Source: Candidatus Peregrinibacteria bacterium (GTDB lineage Bacteria > Patescibacteriota > Gracilibacteria > UBA1369 > UM-FILTER-53-11). Taken from it: a stretch of DNA of 64,000 nt. The notes below the pieces were generated by a model that worked only from the letters and a program-made list of their open reading frames with translations, ran no database searches and was not told the DNA's origin. Positions 33,274-41,349 of the stretch are shown here, piece after piece. The position numbers and the translations under genes are program-made. The stretch's first letter is position 1, and every line of letters begins with the position of its first letter. The stretch covers positions 25,805 to 89,804 of the forward strand of contig JACPMA010000008.1 of NCBI GenBank assembly GCA_016186205.1, given 5' to 3'.

Positions 33274-33879
33274 GTGTCAATAAAAAGTGTGCAAATTGGC
33301 GTTTTAGACATCCAAGGCTCCGTAGAAGAACATTTGGCAATGCTTGGAAAAATAGGTGCGAGCGCTGTTGCTGTAAAAACAAAAAAGGATTTGGATGAAG
33401 TCGACGGTCTTATTATTCCCGGCGGCGAATCTACCACTATCGGGAAATTAATGAAAAAATATAGACTGGATGAAGAAATTAAAAAGCGCGGAGATACATT
33501 AACGATTTGGGGAAGCTGTGCAGGCGCAATTCTTCTCGCAAAAAAAATCCGCAATCGCAAACCGGATGCGCTTGGGTTGATGGATATCGAAATCGCACGA
33601 AACGCATACGGCCGGCAAATTGACAGTTTTGAAACGAAGCTTTCGGTGCCGAGTTTGCGCAAGCAAAAAATCCCTGCGATTTTTATACGCGCACCACGCG
33701 TGAAAAAGGCTTCTCCAAAAGTAAAAGTACTGGCAGAATACCGTGGGGAGCCGGTTATGCTACAGCAAGAAAATCTTCTTGCAACTATGTTTCACCCGGA
33801 GCTCACCAACGACCCCACGATCCACCGATATTTCCTTGAACTCGTAGCAACCTATGCCAAAAGTAAAAATGGATATTGA
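33274..33879 (+). CDS. pdxT: pyridoxal 5'-phosphate synthase glutaminase subunit
   Basis: PdxT is a class I glutaminase that supplies ammonia to PdxS. Motifs: IGVLDIQGSVEEHL, GLIIPGGESTTIGKL, catalytic Cys in WGSCAGAILLAK (about 88) and the His-Glu pair in TMFHPELTND near the C-terminus. Length 201 aa is normal. The start is GTG at 33274; a -10 element ends 6 nt before it, so the mRNA is probably leaderless. The 3' end overlaps folE by 26 nt, and folE and recR follow as one operon. Confidence 0.96.
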   Translation: MSIKSVQIGVLDIQGSVEEHLAMLGKIGASAVAVKTKKDLDEVDGLIIPGGESTTIGKLMKKYRLDEEIKKRGDTLTIWGSCAGAILLAKKIRNRKPDALGLMDIEIARNAYGRQIDSFETKLSVPSLRKQKIPAIFIRAPRVKKASPKVKVLAEYRGEPVMLQQENLLATMFHPELTNDPTIHRYFLELVATYAKSKNGY

Positions 33880-34414
33880 GGAAGCCGTCAAGGCGCTCAT
33901 CGCCTCCCTCGGTGAAAGCGTTTCAAGTCAACAGCTCTCTAAAACGCCGACGCGCGTGGCACGGGCTTTTGAAAAAGTTTTTTCAGGCTATGGGAGGGAC
34001 CCGCAGGCGCTCCTCACGGTTTTTGAAGATGAGCACTACGATGAAATGATTGTTGTAAAAGACATTGAATTCTACTCAACATGCAGCCATCACCTCCTCC
34101 CGTTTTTTGGAAAAGCGCACATCGGCTATATTCCGAATGGAAAAATCATCGGCCTCTCAAAAATGCCGCGCCTCGTAGAAATTTACTCACGACGATTGCA
34201 GGTCCAAGAACAACTCACCATGGAAATCGCCCGAGCCCTCAAGGATCTCGTGCATCCGAAAGGGGTGGGCGTTGTGCTTGAAGCAAAACATCTTTGCATG
34301 ATGGCCCGCGGCGTGGAAAAACAAGGAAGCCAAGTTGTGACATCGTCGATGATGGGGCTGTTTAAGAAAAATTTGAATACGCGCAGCGAATTTTTAAAAT
34401 TAATTGGAAAATAA
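33854..34414 (+). CDS. folE: GTP cyclohydrolase I
   Basis: FolE opens the GTP ring to dihydroneopterin triphosphate for folate or pterins. Motifs: IEFYSTCSHHLLPFFGKAHIGYIP (part) with Zn-binding Cys and His, GLSKMPRLVEIYSRRLQVQE, and KHLCMMARGVEKQGS with the second Zn Cys. At 186 aa it is complete. It overlaps pdxT by 26 nt and recR by 1 nt (TAATG), so translation is coupled. Confidence 0.97.
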   Translation: MPKVKMDIEEAVKALIASLGESVSSQQLSKTPTRVARAFEKVFSGYGRDPQALLTVFEDEHYDEMIVVKDIEFYSTCSHHLLPFFGKAHIGYIPNGKIIGLSKMPRLVEIYSRRLQVQEQLTMEIARALKDLVHPKGVGVVLEAKHLCMMARGVEKQGSQVVTSSMMGLFKKNLNTRSEFLKLIGK

Positions 34415-35040
34415 TGCTTCCGAAATCTCTACAAAAACTCATTGATGCTTTTGCAAAACTTCCAGGCGTAGGGAAGAAAACCGCCCAGCGGTACGCATAT
34501 TTTCTACTGCGTTCGCACCGGTCTCTTTCAAGAGATATCGGCGAATCGCTTCTTCATCTTCAGGAAAATATCGCATTGTGCCGTGAGTGTTATATGATTT
34601 CCGAGGCAGCGCTTCCCGGTAGCGCTTCACTTTGTTCGATTTGCATCAATCCGCGGCGCGATCAATCCACCGTCTGTGTTGTGGAACATGTTTTTGATGC
34701 TGAAGCGATTGAGCGGTCAGGGGAGTATCGCGGCGTATACCATGTTCTGCACGGCCGCATTGCTCCGCTCGATAACGTGACGCCGGACGATCTCAAAATA
34801 AAAGAACTGCTCATGCGCATTAAAAGAATCAATGGAAAAGGCGGTGCGCTTGAGATTATCCTTGCGACAAATCCAAGCAGCGAGGGTGAAACAACGGCTT
34901 TTTATATTCAAAAACTTTTAAAACCGCTCGGCATAAAACTGACGCGAATCGCCACCGGCATTCCGGTTGGAGCGGATTTAGAATATGCCGATGAATTGAC
35001 GCTTGCGCGCGCGCTCAAAGGAAGACAAAATTACGAGTGA
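34414..35040 (+). CDS. recR: recombination mediator protein RecR
   Basis: RecR works with RecO to load RecA in RecF-pathway repair. It has an N-terminal helix-hairpin-helix (FAKLPGVGKKTAQRYAYFLL), a Cys4 zinc finger (CRECYMIS ... CSIC), a Toprim domain (VCVVEHVFDAEAIERSGEYRGVYHVLHG, part) and a C-terminal GADLEYADELTLARAL segment. At 208 aa it is complete. It is the last gene of the pdxT-folE-recR operon and ends convergently with ispE (10-nt overlap). Confidence 0.97.
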   Translation: MLPKSLQKLIDAFAKLPGVGKKTAQRYAYFLLRSHRSLSRDIGESLLHLQENIALCRECYMISEAALPGSASLCSICINPRRDQSTVCVVEHVFDAEAIERSGEYRGVYHVLHGRIAPLDNVTPDDLKIKELLMRIKRINGKGGALEIILATNPSSEGETTAFYIQKLLKPLGIKLTRIATGIPVGADLEYADELTLARALKGRQNYE

Positions 35041-35846
35041 ATTCTTATAAGTGCGCCTCCGGATCCGCAAAGCATGACTTTTCCGGATTTTCCGGCCTCG
35101 ATTTTTTGTTTTATTTCGGCCAATTCCGGATATTTTCCAAAGACGAATTCCTCAAAATCATTATGGAGATTTTTGAAAATGCCTTTTGAATCACCAACTT
35201 TCAGGGCCGCAATAAATCTTTTGGTTTTTTCCGTATTTTTTCCGCAACGAGCTAAATCAATATGTTCGTATGCCCAGCGAGATGAAATTTCGACGCCAGT
35301 TTCAATAACCTCAAAACGGATATTTTCTGGCAGCGATGGTAAAGGAGTAATTTTTTCTCCGAAATGCTCACCGAGAACCGTGCCGTTGTAAAAGAAAAAC
35401 CTGCAATCCATGCCGATTTGGTCCGCAAGTCCATGGAGAAAACATCCTTCGCGATGACGGCCGTCGCAACACGAAATACTCCAAAGCGCCGCAAGCGCTT
35501 CTAAGACGGCCGCAGCATTGCTTGCGCCTCCGCCGAGTCCGCTCATGATGGGTATTTTCTTTTTGATAAAAATTCTCGCACCGCCTAAAATGCGTGTGTA
35601 CTGTTTCAGCAGTACGGCCGCCTTGTAGACCGTATTGGTTTCATCACAAGGAACTTTTTTATTATCGCATTCAACTACTATGCGGTCGTCATTGCAGGGT
35701 TCAATGATAATTTCATCCCGCGGCTCCGACAGTTGATGAAAAACTGTCCGTATTTCATGGTATCCGGACGGAGTTTTACCTAAAATATCCAGAGCTAAAT
35801 TGACTTTTGGATACGAAAATACAGAAATAACAGATTTACTTGACAT
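35031..35846 (-). CDS. ispE: 4-diphosphocytidyl-2-C-methyl-D-erythritol kinase
   Basis: IspE is a GHMP kinase that phosphorylates CDP-ME in the MEP isoprenoid pathway. Motifs: FSYPKVNLALDILGKTPSGYHEI at the N-terminus (part), the ATP loop PIMSGLGGGASNAAAVLEAL (about 92-111) and C-terminal KVMLCGSGGALIRI. It is slightly short (271 aa), with the C-terminus ending just after the third GHMP motif. It is separated from the other MEP genes (ispDF, dxr, ispG) by the helical-repeat orphan, which is divergent from it. Confidence 0.95.
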   Translation of the reverse strand: MSSKSVISVFSYPKVNLALDILGKTPSGYHEIRTVFHQLSEPRDEIIIEPCNDDRIVVECDNKKVPCDETNTVYKAAVLLKQYTRILGGARIFIKKKIPIMSGLGGGASNAAAVLEALAALWSISCCDGRHREGCFLHGLADQIGMDCRFFFYNGTVLGEHFGEKITPLPSLPENIRFEVIETGVEISSRWAYEHIDLARCGKNTEKTKRFIAALKVGDSKGIFKNLHNDFEEFVFGKYPELAEIKQKIEAGKSGKVMLCGSGGALIRIHS

Positions 35847-35898
35847 ATTACAAAAAAGATGAAAGAATGGCGCCCTTATCTATTAAACATCCTATCAT

Positions 35899-37113
35899 AT
35901 GCCTTCAGTGCCTCCGGAAGAACCCGCAGCAGCAAGAACATTTACGCCTGATGAATTATATCAATTGGCTAGCCAAGCTGAACTTTCTGAAAGGGCAGCC
36001 AGAGCTTATCCGAACCGCTTTTCAGTAGCAGATATTATTCACTTGGCCAGATGCAAAGTTTCTGCAAAAAAAGCAGCAGCATATCAGAGAGGTTTAAGAG
36101 CCGAAGAAATAATTCGGTTGGTTGAGGTAAAAGTTTCACCTGATGTCGTTGCGGCATATCCACATTCTTCAACCGTGCAAGAAATTATCGCTTTTGTTCA
36201 TGGAAGAATAGGAGCAGAAATGGCTGGAGAATATCCGGAACGTTTCGGCGAAAATGCAAGAATAATTTTAGCTCAACAAGGCATACAGCCGACCGTGGCG
36301 GCGAGTTATGCAGTACGATTTAGCGCCGTTGATATTGCTTTATTGTACGCCGCCAAAATTCGCCCTGCAGAAGCCGCTTTGTTTCCGCAGCGCATTACCG
36401 GTGAAGAAATTCTTGCTTTTGTACAAAACAATATTACGGAACCGGAAGTCAGCGGCTATCCGGCACGGTTTTCAGGAAAAGAAATACTCGAGTTTATTAA
36501 AAACGGTGTGCCTGCAATAGAAACAGCGGCTTATTCACAGCTTGTTAATGCAAAACTCATCACGCAACTTCATCAAGCAGAAATTTTACCGAGCGAAGCC
36601 AATCCATATTTGGAGATTATAGGCCGGTTGCATCCGATGTTGCTTGACTATTCCGATTCCATCGCCGCTCTCGTTATTCAATGTGTAAAAAAGAATGCGC
36701 CTTTGGCAACAGTAGATGCATATTGTAAAACTGATATTGCCAGCGCCACTGAACTTATAAAAGCAGGTGTTACTCCGGAGCAAGCGTCTCAATATGAAGG
36801 ATTTAGCGGTTATGATATTGCTCAACTTGTAAAAGCAAATGTTCCGCCTGGTGTAGCTGCAAAATACCCATCATCTTACCGCGGGGAAGCTATTGCATTA
36901 TGCTTTAAGAATGGAGTTATACCTGGCGAGGCGCCTCCAGAATTTTTTGGAAGATTTGACGGCAATGAAGCAGTGGCTTTATTGAAAGCGCATGTATCTA
37001 TTAGTGATGCTCTTTCTTATTCACCACGATTTTCAGGAGGTCAAATTGTCCGTTTTGTTCAAATAGGATTAGACGCTGATGCTGCGGATGCGTCTGATCC
37101 AGAAATGGATTAA
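35899..37113 (+). CDS. helical-repeat protein with ~30-residue units, unknown function
   Basis: The 404-aa protein is built almost wholly of about 12 degenerate units of 29-32 residues, each like AYPxRFSxxDIIxLxxxxVxPxxA (for example YPNRFSVADIIHLARCKVS, YPARFSGKEILEFIKNGVP, YSPRFSGGQIVRFVQIGLD). Each unit is predicted to form two short helices, so the whole should be an alpha-solenoid, a shape used for protein binding. No signal peptide or TM. I know no named family with this exact consensus. A TTGACA lies upstream, overlapping the ispE start codon. It stands alone between ispE and ispDF. Confidence 0.75.
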   Translation: MPSVPPEEPAAARTFTPDELYQLASQAELSERAARAYPNRFSVADIIHLARCKVSAKKAAAYQRGLRAEEIIRLVEVKVSPDVVAAYPHSSTVQEIIAFVHGRIGAEMAGEYPERFGENARIILAQQGIQPTVAASYAVRFSAVDIALLYAAKIRPAEAALFPQRITGEEILAFVQNNITEPEVSGYPARFSGKEILEFIKNGVPAIETAAYSQLVNAKLITQLHQAEILPSEANPYLEIIGRLHPMLLDYSDSIAALVIQCVKKNAPLATVDAYCKTDIASATELIKAGVTPEQASQYEGFSGYDIAQLVKANVPPGVAAKYPSSYRGEAIALCFKNGVIPGEAPPEFFGRFDGNEAVALLKAHVSISDALSYSPRFSGGQIVRFVQIGLDADAADASDPEMD

Positions 37114-37129
37114 TGTAGATTCTGCAAAA

Positions 37130-38284
37130 TTATTCCAAAAGCACTGCTGCTTGGCAGCGGATTGCTTTGCCGCGGCCGAATGGAGTAAGTGATTTTCCGG
37201 AAGTTGCCGTAATGCCGATGCGTTCTTGCGGGATTTTTAGAAGTTTTCCGAGGCTTTTTTTAAATGCATTGGCGAGCGGATCTATTTTAGGCCGGCTTGC
37301 CTCAATGGCAATGCTGCAATTTTTAATACTGCGATGGGAATGATAGAGTTCATTCATTATTTTTTGAAGATAAACGCGGCTGTCGCGAATGCCGTTTTTA
37401 CACATTCGTGTGGCGTAAGTGCCGAGTGAGCCTTTTCCCAAAGCGCTTGCGAGCGCATTACAAAGCGCATGGAGCACAACATCTCCATCCGAATCCGCCT
37501 CAAGCGCCGGCAAATTTTTGATTTTAACTCCTCCCAAAGTTAAAAAACCATCAACCTTAAATTCATGACTGTCTTCACCAATGCCAACCGCAATCGCTGT
37601 ATCTGGCAAATCATCGGGTGTTGTAATTTTTTTATTGCGCGGCGATGCTAAAACGACGCCTGTTTTCTTTCCGGCGGATTCCAAAACCGATAAATCATCC
37701 GTATAGTCGGCCTTTTGAGGGGCTTTTTTAACGACTTCCATAAATTCGCCAGCGCGAACGACTTGCGGAGTTTCCATTTCCCAAAGTTGAGTCCGCGGCA
37801 ACGTGTGGTGCACTGTGCGGTCGGGGTTAATTTGTTTGATGGTTGAGACAACCGGACGGCCGACGCCAACTCCACTGAATCTCATTCGTTTTAGCGTGTT
37901 AATACATTGATACAACTCTTTTTGTGTGGCGTACGGATTGACTGCATTGTGGATGACGAGGTGACGGATGGTAGTGGACGGTTGCGGATATCGGCGAATG
38001 GCATGGATGGCTTTTTTAACTGATTCAAAACGTGTTTTGCCGCCGAGCACGATTTTTTTTACTTTCCGAAAAGATTCATCGTGCACGAGTTTTTCAATGC
38101 GTTTTTTATTTGAGGAATTGGCGGCAATAAAAATTTCATCAACGTAACGTGATTCATTTAAAAATTGAAGCGCATAAAAAATAATCGGCTTCCCGTTAAG
38201 GTCAAAAAACAGCTTGTCGCTTCCGAAGCGTTTGCTTTTTCCGGCAGCAAGCAGAATTCCGATATTTATATTTTGCAAGCTCAT
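37130..38284 (-). CDS. ispDF: bifunctional IspD/IspF enzyme
   Basis: A fusion of CDP-ME synthase (IspD, residues 1 to about 225) and MEcPP synthase (IspF, about 228-384), the third and fifth MEP steps. IspD shows LLAAGKSKRFGSDKLFFDLNG (part), IVLGGKTRFESVKKA and TPQVVRAGEF. IspF shows GIGEDSHEF with its Asp/His metal site, LEADSDGDVVLHALCNAL and TATSGKSLTPFGRG. Inside IspD, RRYPQPSTTIRHLVIHNAVNP carries an extra Pro/Thr stretch just before the usual VLVHDAARP-like motif, probably a small in-frame insertion. The start overlaps the dxr stop by 4 nt. Confidence 0.95.
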   Translation of the reverse strand: MSLQNINIGILLAAGKSKRFGSDKLFFDLNGKPIIFYALQFLNESRYVDEIFIAANSSNKKRIEKLVHDESFRKVKKIVLGGKTRFESVKKAIHAIRRYPQPSTTIRHLVIHNAVNPYATQKELYQCINTLKRMRFSGVGVGRPVVSTIKQINPDRTVHHTLPRTQLWEMETPQVVRAGEFMEVVKKAPQKADYTDDLSVLESAGKKTGVVLASPRNKKITTPDDLPDTAIAVGIGEDSHEFKVDGFLTLGGVKIKNLPALEADSDGDVVLHALCNALASALGKGSLGTYATRMCKNGIRDSRVYLQKIMNELYHSHRSIKNCSIAIEASRPKIDPLANAFKKSLGKLLKIPQERIGITATSGKSLTPFGRGKAIRCQAAVLLE

Positions 38285-39462
38285 ATTTGCAATGAAAGTT
38301 CTCGTAGGGCTTCCAAAGAAAGCGGCGCGTTTTGAATCTTTGAAAGCGCTCTTTTTATAAAATCGTACATTCCCAAGAATGAAATTTCTCCGGCGATGAA
38401 TTTTTTAACCGCAATTTCGTCGGCCATACAGAAAACCGCAGGAAGAATGCCGCCTGCTTGCAAAACTTCGTAAGCTAATTTCGGGCCTTCAAATAAAGAA
38501 AAGTCCGGTTTCTCAAATGTCAGCGTTTGTTGCGTGACATCGAGATGCGAAGGCGCTCGCTTCGCTCGCGCAGGATAAAAAAGCGCATGCGAAATAGGAA
38601 TGCGCATATCCGGCTGACTCAAAATTGCCGCCGTATTCCCATCAATAAATTGTACGAATGAATGAACAATGCTTTGGCGATGAATCACTGCTTCGATTTT
38701 TTCAGCCGGAATATCAAACAGCCAGCGCGTCTCGATAATTTCGAATGCTTTATTCATAAGCGTCGCACTGTCTATAGACACTTTTTCGCCCATTTTCCAT
38801 GTCGGATGTTTGATAGCTTGCGCTGCCGTAACTTTTTCAAGCTCCTCGCGTTTCCATTTCCAAAACGGCCCGCCTGACGCTGTGAGGATAATTTTTTCAA
38901 TGTTCTGTTTGTGGGGAAACCTACGGTTTCCCCCCTCTAAGCCGGCGTTCGCCGGCTCCCCCCTTCCCTTAGTCCGCTCGGATTGGGAACCCACGAGACC
39001 CAATCCTCGCTTTTCCAAATTACTATGTTTATTTCCTATCATCTGCCAAATCGCATTCATCTCTGAATCAATCGGCAAAATTTGCGCGCCGGTTTCGCCG
39101 GCCAACTTTATAATCAGTTCGCCGGCCATAACAAGCGACTCTTTATTCGCAAGCGCAATGGTTTTGCCGACTTTTACAGCGGCATATGTCGGCATCAATC
39201 CGGCGGAACCGGTAAGAGCATTCACGATAAGATCGGCATCGGCTGTCTGTGCAAGCGACATCAATGCTTCCTGCGGATTTTCGCTGAAAGAAGTTTGCAC
39301 TACATATTTTGGACGAAATTCCCGAACCTGCCGTTCAAATAAATCCGTATTCTCATGAGCAGAAAGTCCGAGAACTTGAATTTCGTCCGGATTCGCCCGG
39401 ATAACATCAAGCGTCTGCGTCCCGATCGAACCAGTAGATCCTAAAATTATAATCTTCTTCAT
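38281..39462 (-). CDS. dxr: 1-deoxy-D-xylulose 5-phosphate reductoisomerase with repeat-derived insert
   Basis: Dxr makes MEP from DXP using NADPH. Motifs: ILGSTGSIGTQTLDVI (NADPH), ANKESLVMAGELI, ILPIDSEMNAIWQMIGN, ILTASGGPFWKW and KVSIDSATLMNKAFEIIETRWLF. Between WQMIG and KIILTASGG, where other Dxr proteins have roughly 10-20 residues, this one has about 46, with GLGLVGSQSERTKGRGEPAN and GLEGGNRRFPHKQ encoded by hairpin repeat copy C in frame. The insertion point is a surface loop before the catalytic domain, so activity may be kept. It is in an operon ispG-dxr-ispDF. Confidence 0.95.
   Translation of the reverse strand: MKKIIILGSTGSIGTQTLDVIRANPDEIQVLGLSAHENTDLFERQVREFRPKYVVQTSFSENPQEALMSLAQTADADLIVNALTGSAGLMPTYAAVKVGKTIALANKESLVMAGELIIKLAGETGAQILPIDSEMNAIWQMIGNKHSNLEKRGLGLVGSQSERTKGRGEPANAGLEGGNRRFPHKQNIEKIILTASGGPFWKWKREELEKVTAAQAIKHPTWKMGEKVSIDSATLMNKAFEIIETRWLFDIPAEKIEAVIHRQSIVHSFVQFIDGNTAAILSQPDMRIPISHALFYPARAKRAPSHLDVTQQTLTFEKPDFSLFEGPKLAYEVLQAGGILPAVFCMADEIAVKKFIAGEISFLGMYDFIKRALSKIQNAPLSLEALRELSLQI
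38913..39005. repeat. dispersed hairpin element, copy C (in frame inside dxr)
   Basis: Three perfect hairpins in a row: GGGGAAACC-TAC-GGTTTCCCC (38913-38933), GCCGGCG-TT-CGCCGGC (38941-38956) and GATTGGG-loop-CCCAATC (38981-39005), with CCCCCCTTCCCTT between the last two. On the dxr strand the core reads GGGTCTCGTGGGTTCCC, as in copies A and B. Its length is read through by dxr without stop or frameshift. Confidence 0.88.
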
Positions 39463-39510
39463 ATTTATTACCCGTTACCGGTTACTCGTTACTCGTTACC
39501 ATTTTCATAA
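39463..39510. repeat. short heptamer-type repeats at the ispG 3' end
   Basis: The string TTACCCGTTACCGGTTACTCGTTACTCGTTACC is made of TTAC(C/T)CG words. It fills the dxr-ispG gap and encodes the last residues (MVTSNE) of ispG. Confidence 0.6.
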
Positions 39511-40540
39511 ATTCATCGACTAATTTATCCTCTGCCACCCACTTCACAACTTTTCCTTTGCGAAAAATCACACCCTGCTTCCTTCCGCCGGCAATTCCCC
39601 AATCCGCTTCGCGCGCTTCGCCGGGCCCGTTTACCACGCATCCCATGACAGAAACTTTTATAGGCTTCCCGATCTTTATAAGTCGCGACTCGATTTCCTT
39701 TACGTGTTTGATGAGATCGATTTCAATACGGCCGCATGTCGGACACGAAATCACTTCCGGTTCCTTTGTATATAAATGGAGCGATTTTAAAATCTGCTTA
39801 CAAACTTTTATTTCTTCCACTGGATCTGCAGAAATGGATACGCGAATTGTGTCGCCAATGCCTTGGAGTAAAAGCGCGCCAATCCCGACAGCGCTTTTTA
39901 TACTTCCGTACGGCGGCAAACCGGCTTCGGTAATTCCTAAATGAAACGGGTAATCGCACTGAAGCGCAAGAAGCTGGTAGGCCCGCACTGTTTCCGGCAC
40001 GTCTGAACTTTTTAAAGAAATAACAAAATTCGTAAATTCATATTTTTCAAAAATTTTAATCCAATCGAGCGCAGATTCTGTGAGCGCTTCCGGACTCGGA
40101 CGGCCATATTTATCCCACAATCGCTGCTCAAGCGATCCGGCATTTACGCCAAGCCGCATGGCCACACCGCATCGCTTCGCTTCGCGCAAAATCTGCGCCA
40201 TGCGATCCTCGCCGCCTATATTTCCAGGGTTGATGCGAATTTTATCCGCGCCTTGTTTTATGGATTCCAGCGCAAGCCGATAATCAAAATGAATATCCGC
40301 CACAAGAGGAATGTGAATTTTTGATTTGATCGCCGGAATATTAGCCGCTGCTTCAAAATTCGGCACGGCTATCCGAACCATTTCGCACTCTTCTTTTTCT
40401 AGCCCCAAGATTTGCGCAACAGTCGCATCCACATCTTCCGTACGCGTAGAACACATTGATTGAATTATGACAGGAAAATCGCCACCAGTGGAAAGCGAGC
40501 CGACTTTAACGGTTCGAGTTTTTCTTCGAGGAATAATCAT
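39482..40540 (-). CDS. ispG: 4-hydroxy-3-methylbut-2-enyl-diphosphate synthase
   Basis: IspG is a 4Fe-4S enzyme converting MEcPP to HMBPP. It has the N-terminal TIM barrel (VIIQSMCSTRTEDVDATVAQI, part; PLVADIHFDYRLAL; DKIRINPGNIG) and the C-terminal Fe-S domain with CPTCGRIEIDL and VMGCVVNGPGEAREADWG. The track uses a TTG at 40579, but ATG 40540 (MIIPRRKTRTVKVGS) fits the family start and has CATAAT 9 nt upstream, giving a 352-aa protein. Divergent from infC, with overlapping promoter regions. Confidence 0.95.
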   Translation of the reverse strand: MIIPRRKTRTVKVGSLSTGGDFPVIIQSMCSTRTEDVDATVAQILGLEKEECEMVRIAVPNFEAAANIPAIKSKIHIPLVADIHFDYRLALESIKQGADKIRINPGNIGGEDRMAQILREAKRCGVAMRLGVNAGSLEQRLWDKYGRPSPEALTESALDWIKIFEKYEFTNFVISLKSSDVPETVRAYQLLALQCDYPFHLGITEAGLPPYGSIKSAVGIGALLLQGIGDTIRVSISADPVEEIKVCKQILKSLHLYTKEPEVISCPTCGRIEIDLIKHVKEIESRLIKIGKPIKVSVMGCVVNGPGEAREADWGIAGGRKQGVIFRKGKVVKWVAEDKLVDEFMKMVTSNE

Positions 40541-40549
40541 AGGCACTTT

Positions 40550-40579
40550 ATTATGCACCTCGAAGCTTGACTTACTCAA
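40550..40579 (-). promoter_or_regulatory. ispG promoter, overlapping the infC promoter
   Basis: TTGAGT (40579-40574), an 18-nt spacer and CATAAT (40555-40550), 9 nt before the ispG ATG. Its -35 region interlocks with the infC -35 (40567-40572) in the near palindrome CTTGACTTACTCAAG. Confidence 0.5.
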
Positions 40580-40595
40580 GCCTTTTCCATAAGAT
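40567..40595 (+). promoter_or_regulatory. infC-rpmI-rplT promoter
   Basis: TTGACT at 40567, a 17-nt spacer and TAAGAT at 40590, predicting a start near 40602 and a leader of about 20 nt before the ATT start of infC. Confidence 0.6.
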
Positions 40596-40621
40596 AACCC
40601 TGCTCTTAACCCTTTTGAAGT

Positions 40622-41131
40622 ATTTCAAAATACTTTCGCACGAACGACAGAATCCGCACACCGACCATCCGGCTCATCGATGAAAATGACGAGCAGATAG
40701 GAATCGTGGCGCGCGAAAAAGGGCTTGAAATGGCTCGGGCAAAGGAGCTCGACCTCGTGGAGGTTGCGCCTAATGCAGCGCCTCCGGTATGTAAAATCAT
40801 GGATTTCGGGAAGTTTTTGTACCGGCAAAAAAAGCAGGAACAAAAACAGAAGAAATCGCAGAAACAAGGCGAAGTGAAAGGCATCCGGCTCTCCATGCGG
40901 ACGGATACGCATGACCTTGAAGTTAAAGCGGAGAAGGCAAAAATGTTTCTGAAGGAGCGGAATCTTGTAAAGGTGGCGATGATTCTTCGGGGCCGCGAAC
41001 TCGCCCATATGGATCTTGCGCGCAACAAAATGAAAGTTTTCTCGGATATGCTTCTCGACACAGGAAAAATTGAGGAGATGCCGAAAAAACAGGGGCACAA
41101 TCTCATTATGATGATTACGCCGAAGCAATAA
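40622..41131 (+). CDS. infC: translation initiation factor IF-3 (ATT start)
   Basis: IF-3 keeps ribosomal subunits apart and checks the start codon. The track ORF begins at GTG 40706, inside the conserved N domain. Reading upstream in frame gives FRTNDRIRTPTIRLIDENDE, the canonical IF-3 N-terminus, with no ATG, GTG or TTG before the stop TGA at 40616. The only plausible start is ATT at 40622 (M-S-K-Y-F-R-T-N). E. coli infC also starts with ATT, used for autoregulation, because IF-3 rejects non-standard starts. The C domain includes VKGIRLSMRTDTHDLEVK and MFLKERNLVKVAMILRGRE. Length from ATT is 169 aa, normal. First gene of infC-rpmI-rplT. Confidence 0.93.
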   Translation: MSKYFRTNDRIRTPTIRLIDENDEQIGIVAREKGLEMARAKELDLVEVAPNAAPPVCKIMDFGKFLYRQKKQEQKQKKSQKQGEVKGIRLSMRTDTHDLEVKAEKAKMFLKERNLVKVAMILRGRELAHMDLARNKMKVFSDMLLDTGKIEEMPKKQGHNLIMMITPKQ

Positions 41132-41141
41132 TAAAAGATTT

Positions 41142-41339
41142 ATGAAATTGAAATCACATAGCGGTACAAAGAAACGCGTAAAAATTTCCGGACGCGGAAA
41201 AATTTTGTTCCGAAAACCGGCAAAACAACACCTCCTTATCAATAAGAGCAAACGGCAAAAAGCGTTTCAAAATCCGGGCAAACTTGCGCATCCGTCTGAT
41301 GTAGAAAAGATAAAACGATTATTGCCTACATCTTTTTAA
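41142..41339 (+). CDS. rpmI: 50S ribosomal protein L35
   Basis: A 65-aa basic protein starting MKLKSHSGTKKRVKISGRGK, with the characteristic FRKPAKQHLLINKSKRQK segment. It is 10 nt after infC in the conserved infC-rpmI-rplT order. Confidence 0.97.
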   Translation: MKLKSHSGTKKRVKISGRGKILFRKPAKQHLLINKSKRQKAFQNPGKLAHPSDVEKIKRLLPTSF

Positions 41340-41349
41340 TTAAAATTTT

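Noticed and set aside
33234-33662. N-terminal extension of the MgtE-N/CBS protein
   Set aside because: The extra 143 codons are antisense to pdxT and have a Ser/Ile-rich shadow-ORF composition; the PRC-barrel starts at ATG 33233.
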